Part shown: positions 49,584 to 58,324 of the stretch, in pieces
Numbering within the stretch: position 1 is the first letter of the stretch
How the letters are laid out: every line of letters starts with the position of its first letter
Assembly: GCA_049607205.1 (NCBI GenBank)
Contig: JBMYWH010000008.1
Coordinates: 1-64,000, forward strand
Length of the DNA stretch: 64,000 nucleotides
Direction of reading: 5' to 3'
Source of the DNA: JBELHR01 sp049607205
GTDB taxonomy: Bacteria > Bacteroidota > Bacteroidia > Flavobacteriales > Flavobacteriaceae
Program-made: the position numbers and the translations under genes
Notes under the pieces: generated by a model
What the model was told of the DNA's origin: nothing
The model's input: only the letters and a program-made list of their open reading frames with translations
Database searches by the model: none

Positions 49584-52070
49584 CTAAAGTCTTACTTTAT
49601 CTGAATTGCACATAAATACCGCATTGGCCATAAAGAGCTTTCCATTTTCCCAGAAAGATCTAAACAGAGGGTTGTCTACCATATAGATGACAGATCCACG
49701 ACCATAAGATTCCTCACCAAGTAAAAGTGAATTTGGAACTTGTTCTTCGGCTTTATAACCTGCAAATCCTGAATAAGTTTCTGCATTTCGATCAAAATAC
49801 CCTACGTTTATACCTCCATTTTCAAGAAGTTCATAAGAGGTTCCACTAAGTTTTAGCGAGAAATACTCAGAGTCATAACCGAAGGCAAGGGCATGAGTTG
49901 GGTCGAGTTGAGCTTTAAAGATGGCTCCAGTAATCATGGATGAAATTCCTTCTCTTTCTTGAGTCGTATAAGGTTTGAGATTAGGACCATTGTCATAATC
50001 GATTGCCTTTTTTTCAAGAGAGAAACCGTTGTCTTTATTGAAACTGCTTAAGGCTCCTCCTATAGCGATTACTGTTCCACCCGATCGAGCAAAGCTTTTG
50101 ATTTCGTCCATTTGAGATTTAAATCCACTTCCATAATAACCATTAGGAATAATGATGACATCATATTGATTTAAGTCAAGTGAAGTTAAATAATCAGTTC
50201 CAATCACATTTACCGGATACTCTAATTGACTTTCAAAGAAATGCCAAATTTCTCCGAAGCTCAAAGATGAAGTCTCTTCTCCTTTAAGAATAGCGACTTT
50301 CTGTGCATTCATACGCTTCACATTATAAGCTCCGAAATCTACTCCCTGATCAGAGAATCCTGTATGTACGGCACTTAAGGTTCTTTGGTGCTTAGAGGCG
50401 ATTGCTTTTAATTTATTTGAAAAGTCAGCTTCTGTATTATCTCGGTTTAAGATGATCAAGGATCCTGGGGCAAATCGCTTTCCATTTTGACTAAATTCGC
50501 GTTCAGAGAACCTTACAGTAATGCCTGCAGTAATCAGATTAGATAAAAATTTAGCGTCATCTAAATGATTCCATTTTGCTACGTATCCATATTTGGATTC
50601 TTCAGAGGCATTATCATCTGTAATTGGGTTTTTCTCCAAGGTTGAAAGAGAGGAAGCTGTAGCGGAAGCTTTAATTCCATAAGCATAAGGCAAAGACCAA
50701 GCAGTGATATCATAGGTTAAGGAATCACTTAACTTAGCTTGAGGTTCGAAGAGTACTTTTACCATCTTACCTTTAGGTTGGTTGATGCTTACGACTAAAT
50801 CACCTCTTGAGATTGAGACTTTTTCATCTTTCATTGACGCATAGTTATAGCCCTTAACACTACCTCCTTTTGCATAGGAATAGTGGATTTCATGTTGGTC
50901 TAAAAGATTAGTTAATTTAGTTACCTTATCTTGATCTGAACTACTTAGGATGTAGTTTTGATATTTACCCTTAGTACTTGAAAAGAAACTTTTGAATTCC
51001 TGTGTGAGTTGATCTGCATTTTTATGAGACATCTCTATAGTACTCAGCCCTGTAGTAGTATGATGATTCATTCGATCCATGAGGGTGAGTGTTTCCCCTT
51101 CAGAATTCACAACTCCTAATCCTCCACGAGTATGACCTCCTTGTTCGTAAGTCATCCCGATAGCTCCCATATAAGTTGGATAGGTATCTCCATATGATGG
51201 GTAGAATAAATCAAATCGCTCTCTAGTAAAGTACAACCAACCTTCATTGTCAAAATACTGAGCATGATTTCTTCCGATTGCCGTTTGAAAATCTCTTTGC
51301 CAGTCAGTAATAACCTCATGGAAAGGTTCCGCAGCGGGGGCAAAATAATAAGGTTCATTAATCCCTTGTTCGTGGAAATCTACATGAACTTGAGGCATCC
51401 ATTTATTATAGACAGCGATACGCTGTTGGGATTCTACTTGAGATAACCAGGCCCAATCCCTATTTAAATCAAATAAATAATGGTTAGGTCTTCCTCCAGG
51501 CCAAGGTTCATGATGTTCTATAGAGTTCACTGAAGTGTTGTAGGGTGTAGATTTTACCTGGTTATACCATGAAACATAACGATCTCTTCCGTCAGGGTTT
51601 ACCGCAGGATCCATAATTACTAAAGTGTTTTCTAGCCAATCTTGATGCTCCTGAACTAATTTATAAACAGTATTCATCGCAGCTTCTGAAGAAGAAGCTT
51701 CATTCCCATGAACATTATAACTCAACCAAACAACGGCCAGCCCTAGTTTTTGAGCATCACTTTCAATCAAACCAGTTAGAGCAAGATTATTGCGTCTAAT
51801 ATCTTCTAATTTCTCTAGATTCTCTTCAGTACTTACATAGGCCAGTAGTAAATCTCTATTTTCATTGGTTTTTCCATAAAGTTGCGTTTGGATTAATTTT
51901 GATTGCTCCGATAAGGTCTCAAAATAATTAATAACTTGATGGTGTGGTGTAAATTGGCTCCCGATTGGGTAGCCCAAAAACTCTGAAGGAGCACTAATAC
52001 CCTGTGCATTTATGTTGATTACAAACCCTAGAATGAAGGTATGAATCAACAGTTTTTTAAGTAAATTCAT
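49584..52070 (-). CDS. Secreted M14-family zinc carboxypeptidase
   Basis: An 828-residue exported peptidase with a signal peptide (residues 1-22, ending INAQ). The M14 zinc site is visible: HxxE in 'YNVHGNEASSSE' near residue 119, the substrate-binding 'DPAVNPDGRDR' near 155, and the third zinc ligand in 'VHVDFHEQG' near 234. The C-terminal half (about 480-828) contains a flavodoxin/GATase-like region ('YDVIIIPNGYYGSGFK', 'GGTVIAIGGALSSF') of the kind seen in large Bacteroidota M14 proteins. It is probably a periplasmic or cell-surface carboxypeptidase in peptide scavenging. It is a single gene. Confidence 0.9.
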   Translation of the reverse strand: MNLLKKLLIHTFILGFVININAQGISAPSEFLGYPIGSQFTPHHQVINYFETLSEQSKLIQTQLYGKTNENRDLLLAYVSTEENLEKLEDIRRNNLALTGLIESDAQKLGLAVVWLSYNVHGNEASSSEAAMNTVYKLVQEHQDWLENTLVIMDPAVNPDGRDRYVSWYNQVKSTPYNTSVNSIEHHEPWPGGRPNHYLFDLNRDWAWLSQVESQQRIAVYNKWMPQVHVDFHEQGINEPYYFAPAAEPFHEVITDWQRDFQTAIGRNHAQYFDNEGWLYFTRERFDLFYPSYGDTYPTYMGAIGMTYEQGGHTRGGLGVVNSEGETLTLMDRMNHHTTTGLSTIEMSHKNADQLTQEFKSFFSSTKGKYQNYILSSSDQDKVTKLTNLLDQHEIHYSYAKGGSVKGYNYASMKDEKVSISRGDLVVSINQPKGKMVKVLFEPQAKLSDSLTYDITAWSLPYAYGIKASATASSLSTLEKNPITDDNASEESKYGYVAKWNHLDDAKFLSNLITAGITVRFSEREFSQNGKRFAPGSLIILNRDNTEADFSNKLKAIASKHQRTLSAVHTGFSDQGVDFGAYNVKRMNAQKVAILKGEETSSLSFGEIWHFFESQLEYPVNVIGTDYLTSLDLNQYDVIIIPNGYYGSGFKSQMDEIKSFARSGGTVIAIGGALSSFNKDNGFSLEKKAIDYDNGPNLKPYTTQEREGISSMITGAIFKAQLDPTHALAFGYDSEYFSLKLSGTSYELLENGGINVGYFDRNAETYSGFAGYKAEEQVPNSLLLGEESYGRGSVIYMVDNPLFRSFWENGKLFMANAVFMCNSDKVRL

Positions 52071-52183
52071 GAATAGATAATTTTTAGACTCTAAAAATAA
52101 TCAAATTTCATTCAATAGAGCCTTCAATTTTTTTCAATCCTTGCTAAATGTGTATCTTTAATTTTTCTAAAAAATAGTTCATA

Positions 52184-53788
52184 TTGAAAAGTAGAGCATT
52201 GCATATTCCAATTGAGAAGACTTCATATTTTTCTCCATTGATGAAAGATTATAAAATGGCCAAGAATGGTCTATCTTCATTTTATCATAGAAAACCCGTT
52301 GAGGAGTCTTTTTTAGATCAAATTCAAGAAAAACAAACTTCTTACTCTAAAAAGACAAGGGAAAACTTGGTTAAATCACTCAGAAGCCAATATGCTCAGA
52401 GTTCCTTGAGTACTTTGACTGCTAAAAACATAGATGATTTAGCTCTAGAATACAGCTTCACGATCACTACTGGACATCAGCTAAATGTGTTTACTGGACC
52501 TTTTTATTTTTGGCATAAAATTATCAATGTCATTGAACTTTGTAAGGACTTGAAAAAGAAGTATCCTGCTTATAATTTTGTTCCTGTCTACTGGATGGCT
52601 TCGGAAGACCATGACTTCGAGGAAATCAACTTTTTTAATTTTAAAGGACATAAATTGCGTTGGGATCACTTGAGTGGTTCTCATGTAGGGGCCTTAGATT
52701 TAGAAGGGATGCAAGAGGTTTTTGAATCATTCTCTAAGCTCTTAGGAGGCACTACAAATGCCGATGAGCTCCGTAATTTGTTTAAGGAGTCTTATCTGAA
52801 GCATGATAATTTGGCCGATGCCATGAGGTATTTAGTCAATACCCTTTTCGGGGATCAAGGCTTAGTAATTATAGATGGTAATGACTCAAGGCTTAAGTCT
52901 GAGTTTGTTCCTTATATGAAGGAGGATTTATTTGAAAATACTTCTTTTAACGAAGTAGAAAAAACCAATGCTGCTCTAGGAACTGAATATAAAATTCAAG
53001 TAAATCCAAGACCGATTAACTTATTTTATCTTAGTTCGTCTTTAAGGACAAGGATTGAAGAGGTCAATGATGGATTTAAATTGGTAGATCTGAATATTTC
53101 TTGGACCAAGGAGGAGTTACTTGCAGAACTCGAGGAATTCCCGGAGCGTTTTAGTCCAAATGTAGTTTTAAGACCTTTATATCAAGAGGTAGTTTTACCT
53201 AATCTTGCCTATATTGGTGGAGGAGGCGAAATGGCCTATTGGTTTGAACTTAAATCAATGTTTGATCGCTATAATGTTACCTTTCCTATTTTATTGTTGA
53301 GGAATTCTGTCTTGATCATGACTGAAAAACAATGGGATAAATTAGGGCGTCTACAAGTAGGACTTGAAGAGCTGTTTTTAAAGAAAGAAACTCTAATTAA
53401 TAAGAAAGTAAGTGATTACTCGGAAGAAGAACTGAGTTTTGAGACCGAGAAGAATTTAATAAAGAATCAGTTTGAAAACTTATACAAACTGGCTGAGCGA
53501 ACGGATGCCTCTTTTGTTGGAGCCGTCGCTGCTCAAGAGCGCAAGCAAATAAAAGGTTTAGAACATTTAGAAAAGCGACTTTTAAAAGCTGAGAAAAGAA
53601 GACTTTATGACCGTTTAACCCGTGTTGAAGCCTTGCAAGAAGCCTTGTTTCCTACCGGTGGACTGGAGGAGCGTATTCGTAACTTTTCATATTATTATGA
53701 AAGATACGGTAAGGAGTTAATGGAGGTCATTGCTGAGCATATGAATCCTTTAGCCATGGAATTTTTAGTCTTAGTCTTGGAAGATTAA
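52184..53788 (+). CDS. bshC: Bacillithiol biosynthesis cysteine-adding enzyme
   Basis: BshC, 534 residues, which adds cysteine to glucosaminyl-malate in the last step of bacillithiol synthesis. The nucleotidyltransferase-like core shows 'ITTGHQLNVFTGPFYFWHKI' near residue 90, 'VYWMASEDHDFEEINFF' near 131 and 'YIGGGGEMAYWFELK' near 344; a C-terminal coiled coil covers about 395-490. The start is TTG at 52184, giving 'MKSRALHIPIEKTSYFSP', which aligns with the normal BshC N-terminus; the next ATG would remove 17 conserved residues. bshA and bshB are not in the window. It overlaps the convergent lipoprotein gene by 4 bp. Confidence 0.94.
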   Translation: MKSRALHIPIEKTSYFSPLMKDYKMAKNGLSSFYHRKPVEESFLDQIQEKQTSYSKKTRENLVKSLRSQYAQSSLSTLTAKNIDDLALEYSFTITTGHQLNVFTGPFYFWHKIINVIELCKDLKKKYPAYNFVPVYWMASEDHDFEEINFFNFKGHKLRWDHLSGSHVGALDLEGMQEVFESFSKLLGGTTNADELRNLFKESYLKHDNLADAMRYLVNTLFGDQGLVIIDGNDSRLKSEFVPYMKEDLFENTSFNEVEKTNAALGTEYKIQVNPRPINLFYLSSSLRTRIEEVNDGFKLVDLNISWTKEELLAELEEFPERFSPNVVLRPLYQEVVLPNLAYIGGGGEMAYWFELKSMFDRYNVTFPILLLRNSVLIMTEKQWDKLGRLQVGLEELFLKKETLINKKVSDYSEEELSFETEKNLIKNQFENLYKLAERTDASFVGAVAAQERKQIKGLEHLEKRLLKAEKRRLYDRLTRVEALQEALFPTGGLEERIRNFSYYYERYGKELMEVIAEHMNPLAMEFLVLVLED

Positions 53789-54438
53789 TCGAACTTTTCA
53801 ATTTGATTTAAGAACCATTTACCTTCTTTGCCTTCAAAGTAATAATTTGCTTGAGATTTAGGTTTTTTGGTAGTATACCAATGAACCATACGCTTATTAT
53901 TAGGACTTAAGACACCTTCATAATTGTCGTATACTTGAGAACGTTCTTTAGCAATATGGAGGTAAAAGGTTTGATATTCCCATTGGTCTTTTTCAATCTT
54001 CAAGCTATCTACTGTGCGAATACTGTCATATTCTTCCACTAAATATTGAAGCGGAAAGTTGATTCTACTCTTCTGAAAACTACTGTCCTGCATAAAACGA
54101 TCAAAGAACAAATCAAAGTCCTCATTTTGAACAGCACTTTCTTGAGAAGCTTTTTTAGCGTTTAACCTCATCATTAACCTAACTTCTTCTTGTAATTTTT
54201 TAACTTCCTTAGAAGAATACTCTAGGCCATTATTAGTTGCACTTAATTTCTTGATCTCAACTTTTAAGCTGTCAAAAAACATCATGCGCTGCATTAGGGC
54301 ATAGTTCTGCTCCAATAAGGTTCTGTTTTTATCTTGAAGAGACTTTATCTCAAGTTCTTTATGTTCAAGTTCTTGATCTGATCCTGAACATGAAATCAAG
54401 CTGAATACTAAGCCTAAAAAAAGAAGTGATCTACGCAT
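53785..54438 (-). CDS. Coiled-coil lipoprotein of unknown function
   Basis: A 217-residue lipoprotein. 'MRRSLLFLGLVFSLISCSGS' is a type II signal with lipobox LISC, cleaved before Cys17. Residues 22-95 form a predicted coiled coil with heptad leucines ('LEHKELEIKSLQDKNRTLLE'). Residues 105-217 form a compact domain ending 'YYFEGKEGKWFLNQIEKFD'. I recognise no named family. In Bacteroidota such lipoproteins without a +2 export block are usually outer-membrane-anchored. It converges with bshC, sharing a 4-bp TTAA overlap. Confidence 0.78.
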   Translation of the reverse strand: MRRSLLFLGLVFSLISCSGSDQELEHKELEIKSLQDKNRTLLEQNYALMQRMMFFDSLKVEIKKLSATNNGLEYSSKEVKKLQEEVRLMMRLNAKKASQESAVQNEDFDLFFDRFMQDSSFQKSRINFPLQYLVEEYDSIRTVDSLKIEKDQWEYQTFYLHIAKERSQVYDNYEGVLSPNNKRMVHWYTTKKPKSQANYYFEGKEGKWFLNQIEKFD

Positions 54439-54461
54439 TGTGATGAAATTTCCACGAATAT

Positions 54462-54497
54462 AAAAAAAGCCTGATAAATCAGGCTTAAATTTTTTTA
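54462..54497 (-). terminator. Terminator of the CLC-F gene
   Basis: AAGCCTGAT / ATCAGGCTT with a 2-nt loop and T7 on the minus strand. It begins right at the stop codon of the antiporter gene. Confidence 0.85.
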
Positions 54498-55799
54498 TAG
54501 ATGTTTGTGGATTTGTTCTAAGGTTTTACTCTTATGTAATTTTAATTTAGAATTTTTAGGTGTTCCAACGATTTGAGAGGCATATATACCGGTATGACCA
54601 GAAAAGATATAGGCCACAACACAGGCAATACCTACATAAACTCCCATATCGGCTCCGAAGAGTTCAATTCCCATAAAAGTACAGGCTATTGGAGTATTAG
54701 TTGCACCTGAGAACACAGCTACAAACCCCATCCCTGCAAGCACAGGCATAGGCAGTGGAATGATCCAAACCAGAGCATTTCCTAAGGCAGCTCCTATGAA
54801 GAATAAAGGAGTTACTTCTCCACCCTTAAATCCAACTCCAAGGGTAAAGGCGGTAAATAATATCTTTAACAAGAAGTCATAAGAATTCAATTGCATATTG
54901 AACGAGTCTACAATGGTCTGAACTCCTAGTCCCATGAATTTAGTTCCTTCAGATCCCATTGCAAAGAAAATAATTGCAAGAATGGCACCTCCAATAACGG
55001 GACGTAAAGGGGGATATTTAATTTTTTTTGAGAGGTCTGAAAAGAAATGAGTTGAACTGGAGAATAACATAGAAGCATAACCAAAAGCCACTCCTGCCAG
55101 CGCAGCCCAAAGGAAATTAATTGGATCCATGTGGGGAATAATACTCATATCAAAGTGATAATTGGTATGCTCCACTGGCCACATATGTCCTGTCCAATTT
55201 GCAATAACCGCAGCAATAAAACTTGGCAAGATAGCTTCATAGCGCATTCTACCAAGAACCAATACTTCTAATCCAAAAACGGCTCCTGCTAATGGTGTTC
55301 CAAAAACGGAAGCAAAACCAGCAGAAATACCAATGGTGATTAAAATTTTTCTATTCTTATCAGAGAACTTAAACAGTTTAGTAAATTGATCCGAAATTGC
55401 CGCACCAACTTGAACTGCGGTACCCTCTCGACCAGCAGAACCTCCAAATAAATGAGTTAATACAGTTCCTATAAAGACTAATACTCCCATGCTCAAGGGA
55501 ATTACTTTTTTAGGATCATGAAATTCCTCTAAAAGTAGATTGTTACCTTTTACGGCCCGATCGCCGAAGTAATAATACATTAGACCTATAATCAATCCGC
55601 CTACAGGTAATAGCCATACAATCCATAAGTTTGCTTCTCGGTAAGAAGTTGCCCATTCCAAGGATATCAGTAACCATGCAGAAGCCGTTCCGGCTAAAAC
55701 TCCTACTAGACTTCCAATGAGAATCCATCGGATAAGATATTTAAAAATAGAATATTCTTTTAATAAACTCAGTTGATACTTTAAAGATTCAGTAGACAT
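54495..55799 (-). CDS. CLC-F-type fluoride/proton antiporter
   Basis: A 434-residue CLC-family protein from ATG 55799 (the ORF extends 24 unlikely residues upstream). Hallmarks of the CLC-F clade replace the chloride signatures: 'KGNNLLLEEFHDPKKVIPL' (residues 84-102) where chloride CLCs have GSGIP, and 'GGSAGREGTAVQVG' (119-132) with the gating glutamate E125 and GREGT instead of GREGP. Family knowledge: CLC-F proteins export fluoride in exchange for protons. The F-specific 'GVGFKGGEVTPLFFIGAALG' helix is present near 315. No crcB-type fluoride riboswitch is seen upstream. A chloride channel annotation would be the generic alternative. Confidence 0.88.
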   Translation of the reverse strand: MSTESLKYQLSLLKEYSIFKYLIRWILIGSLVGVLAGTASAWLLISLEWATSYREANLWIVWLLPVGGLIIGLMYYYFGDRAVKGNNLLLEEFHDPKKVIPLSMGVLVFIGTVLTHLFGGSAGREGTAVQVGAAISDQFTKLFKFSDKNRKILITIGISAGFASVFGTPLAGAVFGLEVLVLGRMRYEAILPSFIAAVIANWTGHMWPVEHTNYHFDMSIIPHMDPINFLWAALAGVAFGYASMLFSSSTHFFSDLSKKIKYPPLRPVIGGAILAIIFFAMGSEGTKFMGLGVQTIVDSFNMQLNSYDFLLKILFTAFTLGVGFKGGEVTPLFFIGAALGNALVWIIPLPMPVLAGMGFVAVFSGATNTPIACTFMGIELFGADMGVYVGIACVVAYIFSGHTGIYASQIVGTPKNSKLKLHKSKTLEQIHKHL

Positions 55800-55852
55800 G
55801 AATGGTTCGTTTAAGAATTTATGGTAGGTAAGGTAAAAATAACGAAATTTAA

Positions 55853-55869
55853 GGAAATGCGCAATTTCC
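55853..55869. promoter_or_regulatory. 17-bp inverted repeat between clcF and FUSC genes
   Basis: GGAAAT-GCGCA-ATTTCC is a perfect 6-5-6 inverted repeat centred in the 115-bp divergent intergenic region, a candidate operator for one or both genes. Confidence 0.35.
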
Positions 55870-55888
55870 ATTTACTTGAAGAATGTCT

Positions 55889-55896
55889 TACCTTTG
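55889..55896 (+). promoter_or_regulatory. -7 promoter element of the FUSC gene
   Basis: TACCTTTG lies 18 nt before the ATG at 55915. It makes the in-frame start at 55876 unlikely. Confidence 0.5.
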
Positions 55897-55914
55897 TATT
55901 TGCAAAAAAAGCAT

Positions 55915-57051
55915 ATGTCTTCAATCGATTCTTTTTTGAACCTGTTTAGAATTCCCAATCTTCATAATCGATTTTATGTCATAAGATCTCTGCGTCTTTC
56001 ATTTATATTGATTTTGAGTCTTTGGTTAGGACCTTATTTAGACCTATCCTCGGAAAATGCATTTGCCTTATTTTCATCTGTCTTGTTTTTAGCGATTTCT
56101 GATATGGTTTGCAACATAAGTACTCGCTATAAGATGTTAGTCATTGTTACTATAGGTCTCATCCTGATGACTTTGTTACTTTCTGTTTTTAATACGACTC
56201 ACGCGTTAATTATTATTTTTATAGGACTTCTTGTAAGAGAGAGCTTTACCATAAGTTTTAGATTTCCAGAGGGTAATTTGTTTTTTACCATTATGCTCTT
56301 GGGCTTTAGTTTTTATCTGCCTTTAAAAATGAATTTTGAAGCGTCGAGTGAATTTTCATTGTTCCTGTTGCTCGGAGGTATATTATATCTACTATCTCTT
56401 TTTATTGGACATAGGATTTACGTTGTGTTAGAACGAAGAAAGGACCCGGAAACTGCAAAATTATTTTATGTAGAAGGAACGAATCTAGTTCAGAAAACCT
56501 CCTTTATCGTCTCAAGAAAAGAAGCTTTAAAAAGACGTTCCGAAGATTTAAATTCAGAGTATTTTCACTTCTTTACCCATCCCTATCGATTGGTGTTATC
56601 AATGACTCTAGCCTATGTATTCTCTGTTTTTTTAGACCTACATAATTCCTATTGGATCATGCTAACGGTAATAATCGTACACAATCCTTCTCAGAAAATT
56701 TCTGCTGGAATTCCTAAAATTATGAAACGCTTCTTTGGTACAGTGATAGGTTTGATACTTTGTATCGGGCTAATTCGTTTTGATTTAAGCTATAGTGTTT
56801 TGCTTATTATTGTTGGATTGAGTTCTTTTCTCATTTTCTTATGCATGCGTCACAACTATTTTATGGCCGTGATTTTTATAACTCTCTTAGTAATGACTTC
56901 CATAAAATTAAGTATGGGGCTTGATCAAACGATCTTAGAAGAACGCTTTATTGATACGATGATTGCTATTTGTATTGTACTTGCATCCCATTTAATAATG
57001 CTAAGTTTAGAACGATTGTTTGCCTCGACTAGAAAGCCTCGGTCATATTAA
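55915..57051 (+). CDS. FUSC-family membrane protein
   Basis: A 378-residue integral membrane protein from ATG 55915. Two clusters of transmembrane helices, about 20-150 and 215-365, are separated by a charged cytoplasmic segment (about 155-205, 'EGTNLVQKTSFIVSRKEALK'). The second cluster contains 'NSYWIMLTVIIVHNPSQ' and 'FFGTVIGLILCIGLI', typical of the FUSC/YccS/aromatic acid exporter (AaeB-like) fold. It may export aromatic acids or similar stress compounds; the substrate is not identifiable. Its last 23 bp overlap the convergent outer-membrane protein gene. Confidence 0.82.
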   Translation: MSSIDSFLNLFRIPNLHNRFYVIRSLRLSFILILSLWLGPYLDLSSENAFALFSSVLFLAISDMVCNISTRYKMLVIVTIGLILMTLLLSVFNTTHALIIIFIGLLVRESFTISFRFPEGNLFFTIMLLGFSFYLPLKMNFEASSEFSLFLLLGGILYLLSLFIGHRIYVVLERRKDPETAKLFYVEGTNLVQKTSFIVSRKEALKRRSEDLNSEYFHFFTHPYRLVLSMTLAYVFSVFLDLHNSYWIMLTVIIVHNPSQKISAGIPKIMKRFFGTVIGLILCIGLIRFDLSYSVLLIIVGLSSFLIFLCMRHNYFMAVIFITLLVMTSIKLSMGLDQTILEERFIDTMIAICIVLASHLIMLSLERLFASTRKPRSY

Positions 57052-58225
57052 AATAGATAAGATTTTGTTTATTGATAGGATCATGTCCATAATCCAATCT
57101 GAAATTCATTCTAGGTTGAACCTCTATTCTTAATCCAACACCATAATTCCATAGTGGAGGAGACCAAGAACCTTCTTTAGATCCTGTACCACCAACACCT
57201 CCCCATGCGGCAAATCCAGTTTTTGCAATCCACTTTTGAACTTTAGTGTTTTCAGCAGTACTGAACATATGTCGATATTCCACCAGGCCGAACATGGCAT
57301 TTTGATCCCTGAATTGTCCTTTGTAATACCCTCTTAAATCAAAAGGAGAACCGATTTGAGCTAAATATGGAATTGGAGTATCTCCTATATTAATGGTTGC
57401 CTGAGTTCTCCAGGCCAAAACCGATTTATTAGATATGAATTTAAGTTGTTTGTATTGGCGATAATCTAAATTGAAAGTGGTGAATTCTGTGTTTCCTCTT
57501 AATATTTCTGAATAATAAACACCTGATAAATTTAGGTATAGACCTTTGTAGGCGTTGGCCGGAACATCTCTTGTGTCATAGAAAAATTTAATACCGAGAC
57601 CGTTGTTGAAGTATTTATAACCTTCAGCTGTACCTCCTTGAGCCTGATAATAGGGGTCATCTACCATTCCTTGGGCTGGATTCTTAATGTCATCTTGAGT
57701 AATGTCTAAAACAATTCCATAGAATAAATTAGAATCCCCAATTCTGTATAAAAATTCTGGATTTAGTTTGAATCCTTGACTCTGGTATTTTGTTGTTGAG
57801 TCTCCTCTTGGTGTTGTAGAGTTCGTTGCATAACCTACACCATAGTAGTTGTCAAAGGTTTTCTTAAAATAAAAATTCCCGAAAATTCGGAACTTATCCT
57901 TATTAAAAAATATCTGCGGTTTAACCTGTAAAGACCCACCACCTTCAAAAATATAAGAAAAGGCAAAAGGCATTACTGATCTTTTGAGTTCCTTGTCCTT
58001 AAAGTCAGTAGAGAAGGTGACAAGCGCAGAACCTCCAATAAGAAATCCGTAGTCCGGTGTATAACCTGGCCCTCCTAAGATGCTATAGCGATAGTTCTTA
58101 TTCTGTTTCTTAAGTTTTCTTAATTCCTTTTTACTCAAGGCAGTAGTGTCAGATTTTTCTTGACCTTGCGTCGTGAAGGAAAGAATTATAGTGAAGATTA
58201 AAATTAGGCTAATTCTTAGGTTCAT
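57029..58225 (-). CDS. Omp85/BamA-like outer-membrane barrel protein, first copy
   Basis: A 398-residue exported protein with a signal peptide (1-21, ending TQG). Residues 45-398 form a predicted barrel of the surface-antigen (D15) type: 'YGFLIGGSALVTF', 'GLGIKFFYDTRDVPANAYKG', 'GSPFDLRGYYKGQFRDQNAM' (the RGF/RGY-like lid motif) and 'YGVGLRIEVQPRMNFRLDYG'. There are no POTRA domains, so it is not BamA itself but a stand-alone Omp85-like barrel. It is paralogous to 59953-61152. Its function is unknown. Confidence 0.82.
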   Translation of the reverse strand: MNLRISLILIFTIILSFTTQGQEKSDTTALSKKELRKLKKQNKNYRYSILGGPGYTPDYGFLIGGSALVTFSTDFKDKELKRSVMPFAFSYIFEGGGSLQVKPQIFFNKDKFRIFGNFYFKKTFDNYYGVGYATNSTTPRGDSTTKYQSQGFKLNPEFLYRIGDSNLFYGIVLDITQDDIKNPAQGMVDDPYYQAQGGTAEGYKYFNNGLGIKFFYDTRDVPANAYKGLYLNLSGVYYSEILRGNTEFTTFNLDYRQYKQLKFISNKSVLAWRTQATINIGDTPIPYLAQIGSPFDLRGYYKGQFRDQNAMFGLVEYRHMFSTAENTKVQKWIAKTGFAAWGGVGGTGSKEGSWSPPLWNYGVGLRIEVQPRMNFRLDYGHDPINKQNLIYFNMTEAF

Positions 58226-58294
58226 CCGGTTAGTGCTTTTTACAAAGATACGGTATATGTAACAATAGTTTCATAAAAAATACTTGATAGGTAT

Positions 58295-58302
58295 TATCTT
58301 TG
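58295..58302 (+). promoter_or_regulatory. -7 promoter element of the CoA-disulfide reductase gene
   Basis: TATCTTTG lies 22 nt before the ATG at 58325. Confidence 0.5.
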
Positions 58303-58324
58303 TAGTTCAAAATCTTAGTTGAAT

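Noticed and set aside
55800..55914. Fluoride riboswitch upstream of the CLC-F gene
   Set aside because: I could not find the conserved GG-GAUGG-type core or the pseudoknot partner by eye on the minus strand; only a short inverted repeat is visible.
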